DNA of 64,000 bases from Paucibacter aquatile (GTDB taxonomy: Bacteria; Pseudomonadota; Gammaproteobacteria; Burkholderiales; Burkholderiaceae_C): positions 1,674,001 through 1,738,000 of the forward strand of contig NZ_POSP01000003.1 of the NCBI RefSeq assembly GCF_002885975.1, given 5' to 3'. Made by a program: the position numbers and the translations under genes. Position 1 is the first letter of the stretch. Every line of letters starts with the position of its first letter. Below the pieces are notes generated by a model. The model was not told where the DNA came from. It saw nothing but the letters and a program-made list of their open reading frames with translations, and searched no databases. Below are positions 52,981 through 62,203 of this stretch, piece after piece.

Positions 52981-53207
52981 CTTTTCGCCCCCTCACTTGT
53001 CTTGTCTTGTTGGTTGGCATCCAACGCCGATAGATGATGCGTTGAAACTGTTTTTCTTCTATTGTTTGATCTTCAACGCAAATACAGTACAGGTGGAAAC
53101 CAGAGTTTTTGCTCCATTCGTGCGAATAGGGAAGCAAATCGAAAGCAAAACAAAAAGCTATCTTCAAATTGCTATGCACCTCAAGACAGACAAAGCTAAA
53201 CAGTCCT
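52981..53207 (-). promoter_or_regulatory. Low-GC region upstream of lanB (probable promoter and control)
   Basis: About 225 bases, clearly AT-richer than the rest of the window, containing an 8-bp inverted repeat (GCGTTGAA at 53039-53046 and TTCAACGC at 53072-53079) with a 25-base spacer. No convincing -35/-10 pair with correct spacing stands out, so promoter position is not fixed. No regulator gene belongs to the cluster. Confidence 0.5.
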
Positions 53208-53309
53208 CCGGCCATCCACAGGGCGGTGGTGTGCACGGCATTGAGCTGGGCCATCGCCAGTCGCAAGCCAGCACCGAGATTGATCGTGCATTCGGATCGA
53301 GGAAGTCAG
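53208..53309 (+). pseudogene. Fragment of an IS3-family OrfB
   Basis: About 34 residues reading PAIHRAVVCTALSWAIASRK then RLIVHSDRGSQ, which is the end of the DDE core around the second Asp of an IS3 transposase. It breaks off exactly where the long palindrome begins. Confidence 0.75.
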
Positions 53310-53377
53310 GGCGGATTCAACCGGTCGTCGCAACACCTCCTGGTTGAAGGTGTTGCGACGACCGGTTGAATCCGCCC
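53309..53377. repeat. Perfect 30-bp inverted repeat with 9-base loop
   Basis: 53309-53338 is the exact reverse complement of 53348-53377, separated by CCTGGTTGA. Arms begin GGGCGGATTCAACCGG and end ...GTTGCGACGACCGG on the other side. It looks like two identical transposon ends facing one another; the IS family is not certain (IS30- or IS3-like). Confidence 0.85.
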
Positions 53378-53403
53378 AGTACGCCAGCCACGCCCACACC
53401 GCG

Positions 53404-53572
53404 CTACTGGCCCGCCATGTCTTTGTCTGCAGCATGAGCCGCGAGAGCACCGGTGGCCGCCGCGGCCGCCTCGGCTTCGCGGCGCAGGCGCTCGAGCTGC
53501 GCCCGCAGCGCGGCTTCGTCCTCGGCCAGCTTCTCCACGAACAGGCGGCGCTGGTTGGCGTTCATGGCCTCG
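53404..53572 (-). pseudogene. IS66 TnpC fragment
   Basis: On the minus strand, REAMNANQRRLFVEKLAEDE and AALRAQLERLRREAEAAA match the N-terminal coiled-coil region of IS66 TnpC (compare SAEQRRLFEETLAEDEAGLQ in the copy at 55,709), then run to a TAG stop. Only about 55 codons remain. Confidence 0.75.
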
Positions 53573-53623
53573 CGTAAGCTCCCCCGCCAAGTAGACAGCT
53601 GAAATCAGAGAATGCGGCCCAAC
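53572..53623 (+). repeat. 52-base IS-end fragment, right flank of the lanthipeptide cluster
   Basis: Inverted partner of 42027-42078 (51 of 52 bases). It leads into orfA of the IS407-like element that follows. Confidence 0.88.
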
Positions 53624-53640
53624 CGAGAAGGAAGAGGCCG

Positions 53641-53910
53641 ATGAGGAAGAGTAAATTCACGGAGAGCCAGCTCGTGGCGATCCTCAAGGAGGGAGAGGCC
53701 GGCGTGCCGGCGGCGGCCGAGGTGTGCCGCAAGCACGGCATCAGCTCGCCGACGTACTACGCCTGGACGAGCAAGTACGCGGGCGCGACGGTGTCGGACC
53801 TGACGCGCATGCGCGAGCTGGAAGTAGAGAACGCGCGGCTCAAGCGCATGTACGCCGACCTGGCGCTGGAGAACGCGGCGATCAAGGATGTGCTGGCGAA
53901 AAATATCTGA
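53641..53910 (+). CDS. IS3-family (IS407-like group) OrfA
   Basis: 89 residues: RKSKFTESQLVAILKEGEAG, EVCRKHGISSPTYYAWTSKY and a leucine-zipper-like helix MRELEVENARLKRMYADLAL, typical of the IS407/IS2-like OrfA. A ribosome site (AGGAAGAGG) precedes it. The orfA is complete but its partner is truncated, so the element cannot move alone. Confidence 0.9.
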   Translation: MRKSKFTESQLVAILKEGEAGVPAAAEVCRKHGISSPTYYAWTSKYAGATVSDLTRMRELEVENARLKRMYADLALENAAIKDVLAKNI

Positions 53911-54239
53911 CGCCGTCCGCGAAGCTGCAAGTGGTCGAGGTCATGGTGACCGAGTACCGCCTGCCGATCACGCGAGCCTGCGGGGCTGCACGCTTGTCGC
54001 GGGCGGCGCACTACAAGGTGCCGCCGCTGCCGCAGGATAAGGATGCCGAGGTCATCGACGCGCTCAACGGCGTTGTCGAGCGCAACGGCCGCTGGGGTTT
54101 CTGGAAGTGCTTTGACCGGCTGCGCCTGGACGGCCGGCCGTGGAACCACAAACGGGTCTGGCGGGTGTACTGCGAGCTGGGGCTGAACATCCCCCGCCGC
54201 ACCAAGCGCCGAATCCCCAAGCGCGAACCGGTGCCCTTG
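53907..54239 (+). pseudogene. Truncated IS407-like OrfB
   Basis: Reads on in the -1 frame from the GCGAAAAATAT slip site: LTPSAKLQVVEVMVTEYRLP, RACGAARLSRAAHYKVP and GLNIPRRTKRRIPKREPVPLA, then is cut off just before the DDE catalytic core. The break point is near 54240, where IS21-type end repeats start. Confidence 0.82.
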
Positions 54240-54264
54240 GCTGGATGCTCGTTCGTTAACCAAG

Positions 54265-54372
54265 GCTGGTGTCACCGACCGCCATATTGGAGCCACTGGG
54301 TGATCGGCATACAGGCGCCACCCGCTGACCGGCGTAATGGAGCCAGGGCGTGATCGGCGTAATGGAGCCACC
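54265..54372 (+). repeat. IS21-type multiple terminal repeats
   Basis: Three or four copies of a ~20-base unit: TGATCGGCATACAGGCGCCA, TGACCGGCGTAATGGAGCCA, TGATCGGCGTAATGGAGCCA, preceded by a diverged copy near 54272. IS21 elements carry such repeated transposase-binding sites at their ends. Confidence 0.72.
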
Positions 54373-54454
54373 GGCCCAGCAGCAGGCCGTTGAACGCCCC
54401 CCCGAATTGACCGCCGCCATCTCTACCCTTGGGCTTTTGCCCGGAGGCTCAGCG

Positions 54455-55679
54455 ATGGCGCGCAGGAGATTCGAGATGCATCACTACCGACAGGCCCTGC
54501 TGCGCATGCGCCAGGGCGAGTCCGACCGGGAGATCGCGGCCGCGCGTCTCATGGGCCGGCGCAAGGCCGCGCAATGGCGTGAATTGGCCAGTTGCTCATG
54601 GCTGGCTCGATGTCCAGCAGCCGCTGCCCGACGACGAGGCCATCGCTGTCGCCCTGGGGGAGCCCCGGCGCGCCAGCACCACCATATCCACCCTGGAGCC
54701 GCACCGGGCCCTGCTCAGCGCCTGGGTCGAGCAAGGCGTCTCCGGCACCGCCATCCACGCCGCCCTGAAGCGCCAGCACGCCTGGGCCGGCAGCTACTCC
54801 TCCGTTCGGCGGCTGCTGGCCGACATCCGCTCGAACCTACCGCCCGAGACCACCTGCCGGCTGGACTTCGAGCCGGGGGATGCCGCGCAGGTGGACTTCG
54901 GAGCCGGCCCGACGCTTCTGCACCCCGATGGGCAGCCCCGGCGCACCTGGGCCTTCGTGATGACGCTGGCGCACAGCCGCCACCAGTACGTCGAATTCGT
55001 CTGGGACCAGACCGTGGCCACCTGGCTAGGCTGCCACCGCCGCGCCTTCGATTGGCTCGCCGGTGTTCCGGCGCGCGTCATCATCGGCAACGCCAAGTGC
55101 ACCATCACCCGGGCCTGTGCCCAGGACCCGACCGTGCGGCGCGCCTATGCCGAGTGTGCCGAGGGCTACGGATTCAAGATCGACGCCTGCCCGCCGCACG
55201 ACCCGCAGAAGAAGGGCATCGTCGAGGCTGGCGTCAAGTATCTGAAGGGCAACTTCCTGGCGCTGCGGAGCTTCCGCGACCTGGCCGATCTCAACGCGCA
55301 GGCCAAGGTCTGGGTCATGAGCGAGGCCGGCGTGCGTTGCCACGGCACGACCCGGCGCAGCCCGCTGGAGCTCTTCGCGCTGGAGGCCCCGCTGCTCACG
55401 GCCCTGCCGGCCGTTGCGCCCGACCTGGGCTCCTGGCACCGCGTCAGCGTGCACCGGGACTGCCATGTGCAGTTCGAGCGCGTCCTGTACTCGGCGCCGT
55501 TCACGCTGGTGGGCAAGACCTTGTGGCTCAGGGCCACCGATGCGGCCGTTGCCCTGTTCGAGGACTACCGCCATGTCGCCACCACCAAGACGCTGGACCA
55601 GTTCGACTTCGAGCGGCTGCCGCATCTGAACCGCTCCTTGATGCATGACCTGGGTGAGCGTCCAGCCGCTCCACCTTGA
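54455..55679 (+). pseudogene. IS21-family IstA, frameshifted and 3'-truncated
   Basis: The start MARRRFEMHHYRQALLRMRQ (helix-turn-helix part) is in one frame and, after a one-base indel near 54595, the rest continues in another: AHGWLDVQQPLPDDEAIAVA, the DDE core LDFEPGDAAQVDFGAG, NAKCTITRACAQDP and HDPQKKGIVEAGVKYLKGNF, then the C-terminal barrel to NRSLMHDLGE. The end is cut where the IS66 element begins, and istB is missing. Not functional. Confidence 0.85.
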
Positions 55680-55708
55680 CGCCGGTCTTGCCAGTGCGTA
55701 GATCGGCG

Positions 55709-57328
55709 TCAGACCGGCTGCCACCTATGGGGCAGCAACTCCTCGATCCTGCTGTTGAGCTGCGTGGGCAGGCGCTGCAGCACATCGCGCAGGTAAGCCA
55801 GGGGCTCGTGGCCGCACATCCGGGCTGACTGCACCAGGCTCATCACCACCGCCGCACGCTGCCCGGCCAGCTCGCTGCCGATGAACATCCACGCCTTGCG
55901 CCCCATTGCCCAGGGCTTGATCTGCCGCTCCAGATGGTTGTTGTCGATGGGCACAGCGCCGTCGTCCAGGTACTGCGTCAGTGCCCCCCAGTGCTTGAGT
56001 GTGTAGTCGATGGCCGCTGCTGTTGAGCCCCCGTCGGCCACACGTCGGCGCTCCAGGGCCAACCAGGCTTTGAGTTGCGACCACTGCGGCCGAGCAAGCG
56101 CCTGGCGCCGGCTGCGCCGCTCGTCGTCGGATAGGCCGGCAAGTTCACGCTCGGTCGCGTAGAGGTCCGCAAAGCGCCGGATCGCTTCCTCGCCCACGGC
56201 GCTGGTGCCGGCCTTGGCCAACTCGTCGAACTTGCGCCTGGCATGCGCCACGCAGGCCGCAGCGCGGCGCCCGGGGTGCAGCCGCTCGTCCAGCACCGTG
56301 TCGTAGACGCCGTAGCGGTCGGTCATCAGCGTGCCTGCCCAAGCGGGAAGTCCTTCGCGCTCGTCGCCAGCGAGGAACGCCAAGGGGTATTGCGCACCAC
56401 GCCCGGGGCAGAAGTCGTAGACCACGCCCGGTGTCGGGTCGTGGTGACTTCTGGCGTAGGCCCACACATAGGCCCGCCGGGTCCTGCCTGCGCCGGGGTC
56501 CAACAGCGCGACCGGCGTCTCGTCAGCGTGTAGCACCCGGCTGTTCAGCACGAAGCGTTTGTGCGCGTCGTACAGCGGCATCAAGGCCGCACCGGCCTGG
56601 CCGGCCCAGGCCGCCAGCGTGGAGCGCGGCGTGTGCACGCCGCTTCTCGCGTTGATCGCCTCCTGGCGGTAGTACGGCAGGTGGTCGGCGAAGCGGCTGA
56701 TGAGGGTGTGGGCGAGCAGTCCGCTGGCGGCCATGCCGCCGTCAATGATCTCGGGGGCGGCTGCTTGCTGCTTCAGCACCTGGCAGCAGCGGCAAGCCCA
56801 TTTGCCGTAGATGTGACGATGGACGAAGAACTCGGCCGGCACGATGTCCAGCCGCTCGCTCACGTCTTCGCCGATGCGCGTCATGGGGCGACCACAGCCC
56901 TGGCTCGGGCAGCAGGTGTTCTCGGGCTCGTGGTGATGCTCCACGCGGCGCAGATGCTCAGGCAGAGCCTGGCGGCGTGGGCGGCACGGTGTCTTCGCAG
57001 GCGTGCCCTGGCCTTCGGTGGCCTGAGCGCGCAGCGCGTCAAGCTGAGCCTGCAGGCCCGCTTCGTCCTCGGCCAGGGTCTCCTCGAACAAGCGCCGCTG
57101 CTCGGCACTCATGGCCTCGGTTTTGGCGCCAAACTTCCAGCGCTTGAGGCGAGCCAGCTCGAAGCTGATCTTCTCGATCTTGGCCTCGCGCAGCGCGATC
57201 TCGCGGTCCTTGCGTTGCAATTCATCGGCTTGATGCGCGATGTGTTGGCGCATCTGCTCGATGAGCGCCGCAGCTTGCGGGGGCAGACCTTGCAGGTCGT
57301 GAGGCGGGAGGTCGTGCGTGCCGAACAT
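55709..57328 (-). CDS. IS66-family transposase TnpC
   Basis: 539 residues from MFGTHDLPPHD. The coiled-coil N terminus (QRKDREIALREAKIEKISF, LKRWKFGAKTEAMSAEQRR) is followed by a zinc-finger-like CCPSQGCGRPM region, CRCCQV, and the DDE core with VLHADETPVALLDPG and NNHLERQIKPWAMGRKAWMF. Full length, likely functional in DNA binding and cleavage if other genes were complete. Confidence 0.92.
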   Translation of the reverse strand: MFGTHDLPPHDLQGLPPQAAALIEQMRQHIAHQADELQRKDREIALREAKIEKISFELARLKRWKFGAKTEAMSAEQRRLFEETLAEDEAGLQAQLDALRAQATEGQGTPAKTPCRPRRQALPEHLRRVEHHHEPENTCCPSQGCGRPMTRIGEDVSERLDIVPAEFFVHRHIYGKWACRCCQVLKQQAAAPEIIDGGMAASGLLAHTLISRFADHLPYYRQEAINARSGVHTPRSTLAAWAGQAGAALMPLYDAHKRFVLNSRVLHADETPVALLDPGAGRTRRAYVWAYARSHHDPTPGVVYDFCPGRGAQYPLAFLAGDEREGLPAWAGTLMTDRYGVYDTVLDERLHPGRRAAACVAHARRKFDELAKAGTSAVGEEAIRRFADLYATERELAGLSDDERRSRRQALARPQWSQLKAWLALERRRVADGGSTAAAIDYTLKHWGALTQYLDDGAVPIDNNHLERQIKPWAMGRKAWMFIGSELAGQRAAVVMSLVQSARMCGHEPLAYLRDVLQRLPTQLNSRIEELLPHRWQPV

Positions 57329-57396
57329 GCCCGCCATCTTGCCCGGCGCAGGGGCTGCGCGCCATCGGCACAAATGCCGTTGTCAGCCGCACCGCG

Positions 57397-57738
57397 TCAT
57401 GCCCTTGTGATGCATTGCATCTCAGGCAAGCGCTGCCAGGGCAGGCCCAGCACCAAGGCGTCAAACTGCGCAGCGGTGAGCGCCAAGATCGCCGTCGCGT
57501 CTGCCCCCGCTGAGGCCCAGACGAAGCGCCCGGCATTCAGACGCCGGGCGGCACACCACACGCCGAAGCCGTCGTGCACCAGCAGTTTGACCCGTGTACC
57601 CCGGGCGTTGGCAAAGAGGTAGCCATGGTGGACCTGGGCAACGCCAAACACCTGCACCACGCGCGCCAGCAGCCGGTCGGCACCGGCGCGCATGTCGATG
57701 GGCTCGGTGGCCAGCCACATCGCGTCAATGCGGATCAT
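57397..57738 (-). CDS. IS66 accessory protein TnpB
   Basis: 113 residues: IRIDAMWLATEPIDMRAGAD, HHGYLFANARGTRVKLLVHD, GFGVWCAARRLNAGRF, the classic IS66 Orf2 signature. Overlaps tnpA remnant by ATGA. The in-frame extension upstream belongs to the tnpA overlap. Confidence 0.93.
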   Translation of the reverse strand: MIRIDAMWLATEPIDMRAGADRLLARVVQVFGVAQVHHGYLFANARGTRVKLLVHDGFGVWCAARRLNAGRFVWASAGADATAILALTAAQFDALVLGLPWQRLPEMQCITRA

Positions 57739-57890
57739 CGAAGCAACTCGCGCATCCAGGCGGCGCACTCGCCGGCAGCGCTGGCCGGCCAGGTCACAGT
57801 GACCGCTGTGGCGCCATGCTGCAGCTCGATGCGGATGTCCTCCATCGGGACCGTCGCGGCGGGAGCCGGCAAGCTCAGCGGCACAAACAA
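57735..57890 (-). pseudogene. IS66 TnpA, C-terminal remnant
   Basis: About 50 residues ending IRIELQHGATAVTVTWPASA and GECAAWMRELLR, the usual TnpA tail. Sequence further upstream in this frame is unrelated to TnpA, so the N-terminal half with the helix-turn-helix is lost. Confidence 0.8.
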
Positions 57891-58046
57891 GGACTTCGAT
57901 GTTGGCGCCTTGGCAACAGGTGCGGGTGTCGTTCTGACGAGGCCCTTGGGCGCGCTGAACGCCTTACGCGCCCCGAGAAAGCTCGCGCGCTCGAATCGCA
58001 CGATCTGGCGGCAGGACTGCGTGACTGGAGCACTGGCTACGGCGCC

Positions 58047-58547
58047 GTGCTCAAACTGGCGGAGGTTGAGTTGCTCCATCCAGGCGAGCCCATTGAAAAG
58101 ATCATGGCCCTATTGGAGTGGATGCATCGCGATTACTTCCTCGCCGGCCAGGTCGCCACCATGGCTTGCGTTTACTTCGCGCCGATCAACGCGCCCAAGG
58201 CCGGGCTTATGAAGAGCCTGCGCTCGCCGAATCGGGAAAAGGCCATTGACGGGGCGAAGAATGCCGCCTGGGATGCTCTCTACCTGAGTTCTCTCATCTC
58301 CATGGTCAACAAGGCGGCAAGCGGCCCCAAGCGCTACATCTACGCGAGCCTAGATAGGCGCGCGCGGTTGATCGCCCGCATGGCCATGGCCTTTGGCGGC
58401 GATGGCCCCCACAGGGATGCCATGGCGGCCATGCTCGGCGAATGGTGGGCCAAGAAGCATGCGGAAGCCATCGCCGACAAGCTGACTACGATTGCGTTCG
58501 ACATTGACTTGCCTGAAATGGCCAAGAAGCGACGCAAGGCCGCCGAG
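58047..58547 (+). pseudogene. Remnant of an unidentified gene fused to the kinase fragment
   Basis: Open in the same frame as the kinase part, with KLAEVELLHPGEPIEKIMAL, LAGQVATMACVYFAPINAP, WDALYLSSLISMVNKAASG, RARLIARMAMAFGG and EWWAKKHAEAIADKL. I do not recognise the family. Its 5' end is lost into the IS66 junction and its 3' end is joined in frame to the middle of a kinase domain near 58548, so it is probably a deletion product. Confidence 0.5.
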
Positions 58548-59906
58548 ACCCTCGGCGAGTTCCTCGAAGACAACTGCTCCAACGCTGTGGCCCTGGGCAA
58601 GCTCTCCGACGCGCTCGTGGCCATGGCGGCCATGCTGGAAAAGGAGCGCATCGCCCACGGCGACCTGCAGACCGGCAACCTCATGGTTTCTGGCGACGGC
58701 TCGTCGGTCCAGCTCATCGACTAAGACGGCATGTATGTCGATGAGATCAAAGACCTGGGCAGCGCCGAGGCCGGGCACCTCAACTTCCAACACCCGCAGC
58801 GCAAGTCGGCCAACCCGTTTGGGCCGACGCTCGACCGCTTCTCGCTGATTAGCCTATACGTCGCGCTCAAAGCCCTGCGCGCCGACCAGTCCCTTTGGCG
58901 CACGACCAACTCCGAGGTCGATGCCATCCTGTTTCGGGCCAACGACTTCGCCGATCCTCGCTCCTCGCCTGTCTTCGCGCTGCTCGCGGCCAACAGCGCG
59001 CTGGCCGCCGACGCCAAGAACTTCGCGGTGGTTTGCATGGCCTCCATTGCCAACGCGCCGAGCTTGGCCGACTTCATCGCCGGCCGCAGCATCCCGCAGA
59101 CCACCTCGGCGATTGCGTTCAATGGAACCGCCGCCAACGCGCCGAAGCTCGGATACATCGGCGCATATGACGTGCTCTCGGGCTCCGACTACGAGCAGTG
59201 CTTAAAGCATGTCGGCGACAAAGTCGAGGTCATCGGCAGGATCGTCGAGGTCAACCTCGCCAGGATCAAGGGCTCCAACAAGCCCTACATCTTCGTCAAC
59301 TTCGGCAACTGGCGAGGCCAAATTTTCAAGGCTGCCATTTGGCCGGAGGGCATGGCTGTTTTGAAGAACCGTCCCGACAAGTCATGGGAGGGCAAGTGGG
59401 TCAGCATCACCGGCATGATGGACCCGCCCTACTCCAAGACCACCAGCAGATTCAGCTACACGCACTTGTCGATCAACATCACGGCCAACGGGCAAATGAC
59501 GTTGATCTCCGAGGCCGAGGCTCAGCGCCGCATGGCCGGGCCTGGTGTCGGCTCGCGCCCGCCCATCGCATCCAACCAAGACGCCCTCGCGCGCATCAAG
59601 GACCAAGCGATGCCCACCAGGGCCGCGCCCGCGCCGAGGCCTTCGGCGCCAGTTCCACAATATGCCGCGCCGACTCCCCGGCTTGCGTCGCCGCCGCTCA
59701 CGCCCAACGAGGCCATTCTGGCGAAGATTCGGGCGACAGCGCCGCCGGCGCCGACAGCACAGCAGCCAACGGCGCGCCGAGCGCCGTCGGCTCCGCCAAC
59801 AAGCCAACCTCGATACACCCAGAGGCCGCCGATGCCGCCGAGCGCCGGCAGCCATCAGCAACCCGAGGGTTTCCTGTCCAAGCTATTCAAGTTCCTGTTC
59901 AAGTAG
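58548..59906 (+). pseudogene. Protein kinase / OB-fold gene, N-lobe missing and interrupted by an internal stop
   Basis: The C-lobe of a protein-kinase-like domain is readable: TLGEFLEDNC, then ERIAHGDLQTGNLMVSGDG and VQLID, where a TAA (58722-58724) falls exactly at the Tyr expected in LIDYDGMYV; the same frame continues DGMYVDEIKDLGSAEAGHLN. A second domain (about 59190-59500) has EVIGRIVEVNLARIKGSNKP, YIFVNFGNWRGQIFKAAIW and WVSITGMMDPPY, fitting an OB-fold-type binding domain. A Pro/Ala-rich tail ends FLSKLFKFLFK. Without the N-lobe glycine loop and with the stop it should be inactive, unless the downstream OB part is made alone from ATG 58731. Confidence 0.72.
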
Positions 59907-60445
59907 GCCGCCATTAACCAAAGCAAGTTTTCTCATCTTCTCCATGAAAGGCGGGCCGATTTAGCCCCGCGATCCAAGCCATGGCACAGCCCCTACACAA
60001 GGAAGAAGTGATGCCGTACCAGTCGATCAAGCCGGCTCGCGTCGGCAGGCCGTCGTTCGCGGTTCAGCTTCAACTTTATGCAGCGTGAGGTTCTGCCCAG
60101 TCGTTTGCCGCAATTGAATCGTGCCTCTAGCATTCTGCGGTTTCATCCTGTCCTGTCCTGTCCTATCCTGTCTTGTCGGTGCCATGCTTGTTCGCTTGCT
60201 TCCATCGTTTGAGCAGAAGTGCGTGCAGCAGTGCAGGTCATTGGGGCTGGACGGGCGCACGGTGTCGAGCTATCCGCGCAAAATGACGGGAACTCGTGAC
60301 GGCCCGAAAGAGTTCAAGTGCATCAACCCCGGTACTTCTTTCGCCTCGGCATGACGCGCTTGTGGCACAGCACTTTGCCGCGGTAGTTAGTTTTTGAGAC
60401 CGCCTAGCTACAACGTTATTCTGCGCCAGCATCCTCCATCGAAAT
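59907..60445. other. Non-coding debris with a short CCTGT repeat
   Basis: About 540 bases without a supported gene. A run of CCTGT pentamers (four perfect or near-perfect copies, 60148-60173) is the only repeat. The rest looks like decayed sequence. Confidence 0.5.
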
Positions 60446-60672
60446 TTCGACCCTAGCACGACTTACTCGTACCGCGACGCCAGTGAAGAGGATCTGCCTC
60501 GCGTTGTTGAGATCTACAACTACGCATTCGCCACTCGCAAGTGCAGTTGCGATCTTGAGCCAACGGGCGTGCAGACGCGTCCCCCATCTTTCCTGGAACA
60601 CACTCCCGACCATGGGCCATCCTGGGTCGCCCACGACAACGCTCATGTGGAGATCTGGGTCACCGGATATCT
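60446..60672 (+). pseudogene. N-terminal fragment of a GNAT acetyltransferase (phosphinothricin acetyltransferase-like)
   Basis: In one frame TTYSYRDASEEDLPRVVEIY, NYAFATRKCSCDLEPTGVQT and SWVAHDN match the start of PAT-type GNAT enzymes (RDATEADLPAIVxIYN...). There is no start codon and the acetyl-CoA site is missing; it breaks into the transporter fragment near 60,672. Confidence 0.7.
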
Positions 60673-60680
60673 AGGCTGCG

Positions 60681-61337
60681 GTGCTGTTGCTGCTGGCCGG
60701 CGGCGTCACCCTGGTACTGGATCAGAGCCAGGGGGGCGGCAGCCAGCTGTGGGGATTGCTGGCCGTGATGGTGGCCACCGCTGCTTGGGGCATGGACAAC
60801 ACCTTGTCGCGAGCCCTGGCCGAGCGGGACCCGGGTCAGGTCGTACTGGCGAAGGCCGCGCTGGGCGTCTCGGCGACGGCATGCCTGACCATCGTGACGG
60901 GTGAGCCACTACCCGAGCTGGGGAAGGCTTTGGGTCTGATGACTGTTGGCGCGACCGGTTACGGCCTGAGTCTGCGCTTCTACCTGCTGGCTCAGCGGGC
61001 CTTCGGTGCAGCGCGAACCGGCTCCGTGTTTGCGTTCGCTCCCTTCATCGGTGCTGCGCTTGCCTTTGCTCTGGGCGACCGGACTGGCGGCTGGGGCTTG
61101 GCCCTCGGTGGCGTCTTGATGCTGATCGGCGTGCTGGTTCACCTGGCCGAATCTCACCACCACGAGCATGAGCACCACGACCTTGAACACGAGCACGTCC
61201 ATTTACACGATGACGGGCACCACGACCACACTCACGACATCCTGCCGGCAGGGCCGCACAGCCATGTGCATCGACATCAGGCCAAGACGCATACGCATGC
61301 TCATGTGCCGGATGTGCACAACACACACAACCATTGA
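60681..61337 (+). pseudogene. C-terminal half of an EamA/DMT transporter with His-rich tail
   Basis: 218 residues starting inside a membrane helix (LLLLAGGVTLVL). About five helices and one EamA domain remain (LLAVMVATAAWGMDNTLSRA, TGSVFAFAPFIGAALAFALG, GGVLMLIGVLVHLAES), followed by a ~60-residue tail of His/Asp pairs (HHHEHEHHDLEHEHVHLHDD). A normal DMT transporter has two such domains and ten helices, so the first half is lost; the frame begins at a GTG only by chance. The tail suggests binding of a divalent metal. Confidence 0.75.
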
Positions 61338-61421
61338 AATGGGACCGTGGAACCCGAAGCCCGGGATGATCTGATGCTGGCTGGCTCGCACCAAATTTCT
61401 ACGTAGAAAGTCCGTGCTTAG

Positions 61422-62183
61422 TCACAACTTCGGCGCACCCGGCTGTACTCTCCTGTCCTGTTCGGCGTTCTGGATCTTGTTGGCATTGTCGCGTGCAGCC
61501 TGCTCCAGTTTCAGCGAGCGAAACAGCACGGCATGACTGGTGAGGGCCAAGGTATGGCTATCGACCAGGTCGCGGCGTGCCCCCATCGCCGACGTCTCTG
61601 TCACCATCGCCCAACTACAGCGCCCGTTTGCACGGGTCGGCTCCAGCATGGGACCGTCGCCTCCGGTATCGCAGCCTGCAGGGTTGACCCGCGCATAGCT
61701 GAGCTTGCCATCCGTCGTCGCGGCCATGGCGCCATAAATGGTTTCGCCGGTGCCGCCGAACTGCTTCACGACGTTCGCATGCACGAAGCCGTACTTTTTC
61801 TCCAAGGCCGCTCGGAGGTCTTGCTGCCTAAGCTTGCCGTCGTAGGCCACTTTTCGCCGGATGTAAAAAGCTTCTTGAGTGCCCGCAGTGAACGCGACAC
61901 TGATCTCGTCCGCGCACTTCGGAGCCAGTTCCTTCTTGTTCAGAGGGCGATCACAAGTTTGGAATGACGCAATACCCTCTTTGTTGCCCGGCCCAGCCTT
62001 GTACGTCATCTTGCTGAGCACCGCCGTCTCGGCGCTGTTCTTCTTCAACGTGGTCATCACCTGCTCGGGAGACATGCCGAACTTGATGCCGACGACGTCG
62101 ACTTCTTCATTGTTGGGGGCGGCCAAGCCCGGCAAAGCCGTCAAGGAAATGGCCAGGCCCAGTAGGTTTTTCTCAAGCTTCAT
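61422..62183 (-). CDS. Exported hypothetical protein
   Basis: 253 residues with a signal peptide (KLEKNLLGLAISLTALPGLAA). The mature part opens VDVVGIKFGMSPEQVMTTLK, a motif seen in several periplasmic proteins of unknown role, and contains four cysteines (FQTCDRPL, PKCADE, NPAGCDTG, GRCSW) likely forming disulfides. No enzyme motif is seen. Lies 20 bases downstream of the next exported protein on the same strand and is probably co-transcribed. Confidence 0.75.
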   Translation of the reverse strand: MKLEKNLLGLAISLTALPGLAAPNNEEVDVVGIKFGMSPEQVMTTLKKNSAETAVLSKMTYKAGPGNKEGIASFQTCDRPLNKKELAPKCADEISVAFTAGTQEAFYIRRKVAYDGKLRQQDLRAALEKKYGFVHANVVKQFGGTGETIYGAMAATTDGKLSYARVNPAGCDTGGDGPMLEPTRANGRCSWAMVTETSAMGARRDLVDSHTLALTSHAVLFRSLKLEQAARDNANKIQNAEQDRRVQPGAPKL

Positions 62184-62203
62184 GAACTCTTCTCTTCGGT
62201 GGA

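Larger units (their letters stand above)
55690..57900 (-). mobile_element. IS66-family element, tnpA truncated
   Basis: Minus-strand tnpC and tnpB are intact, and only the C-terminal part of tnpA is left; the far end of the element is replaced by the kinase-region sequence near 57,900. Exact terminal repeats were not identified, so boundaries are approximate. Confidence 0.75.

Noticed and set aside
57594..58046. Extending the kinase-region gene upstream through the IS66 tnpB/tnpA region.
   Set aside because: That stretch is antisense to recognised IS66 genes and carries no family similarity.
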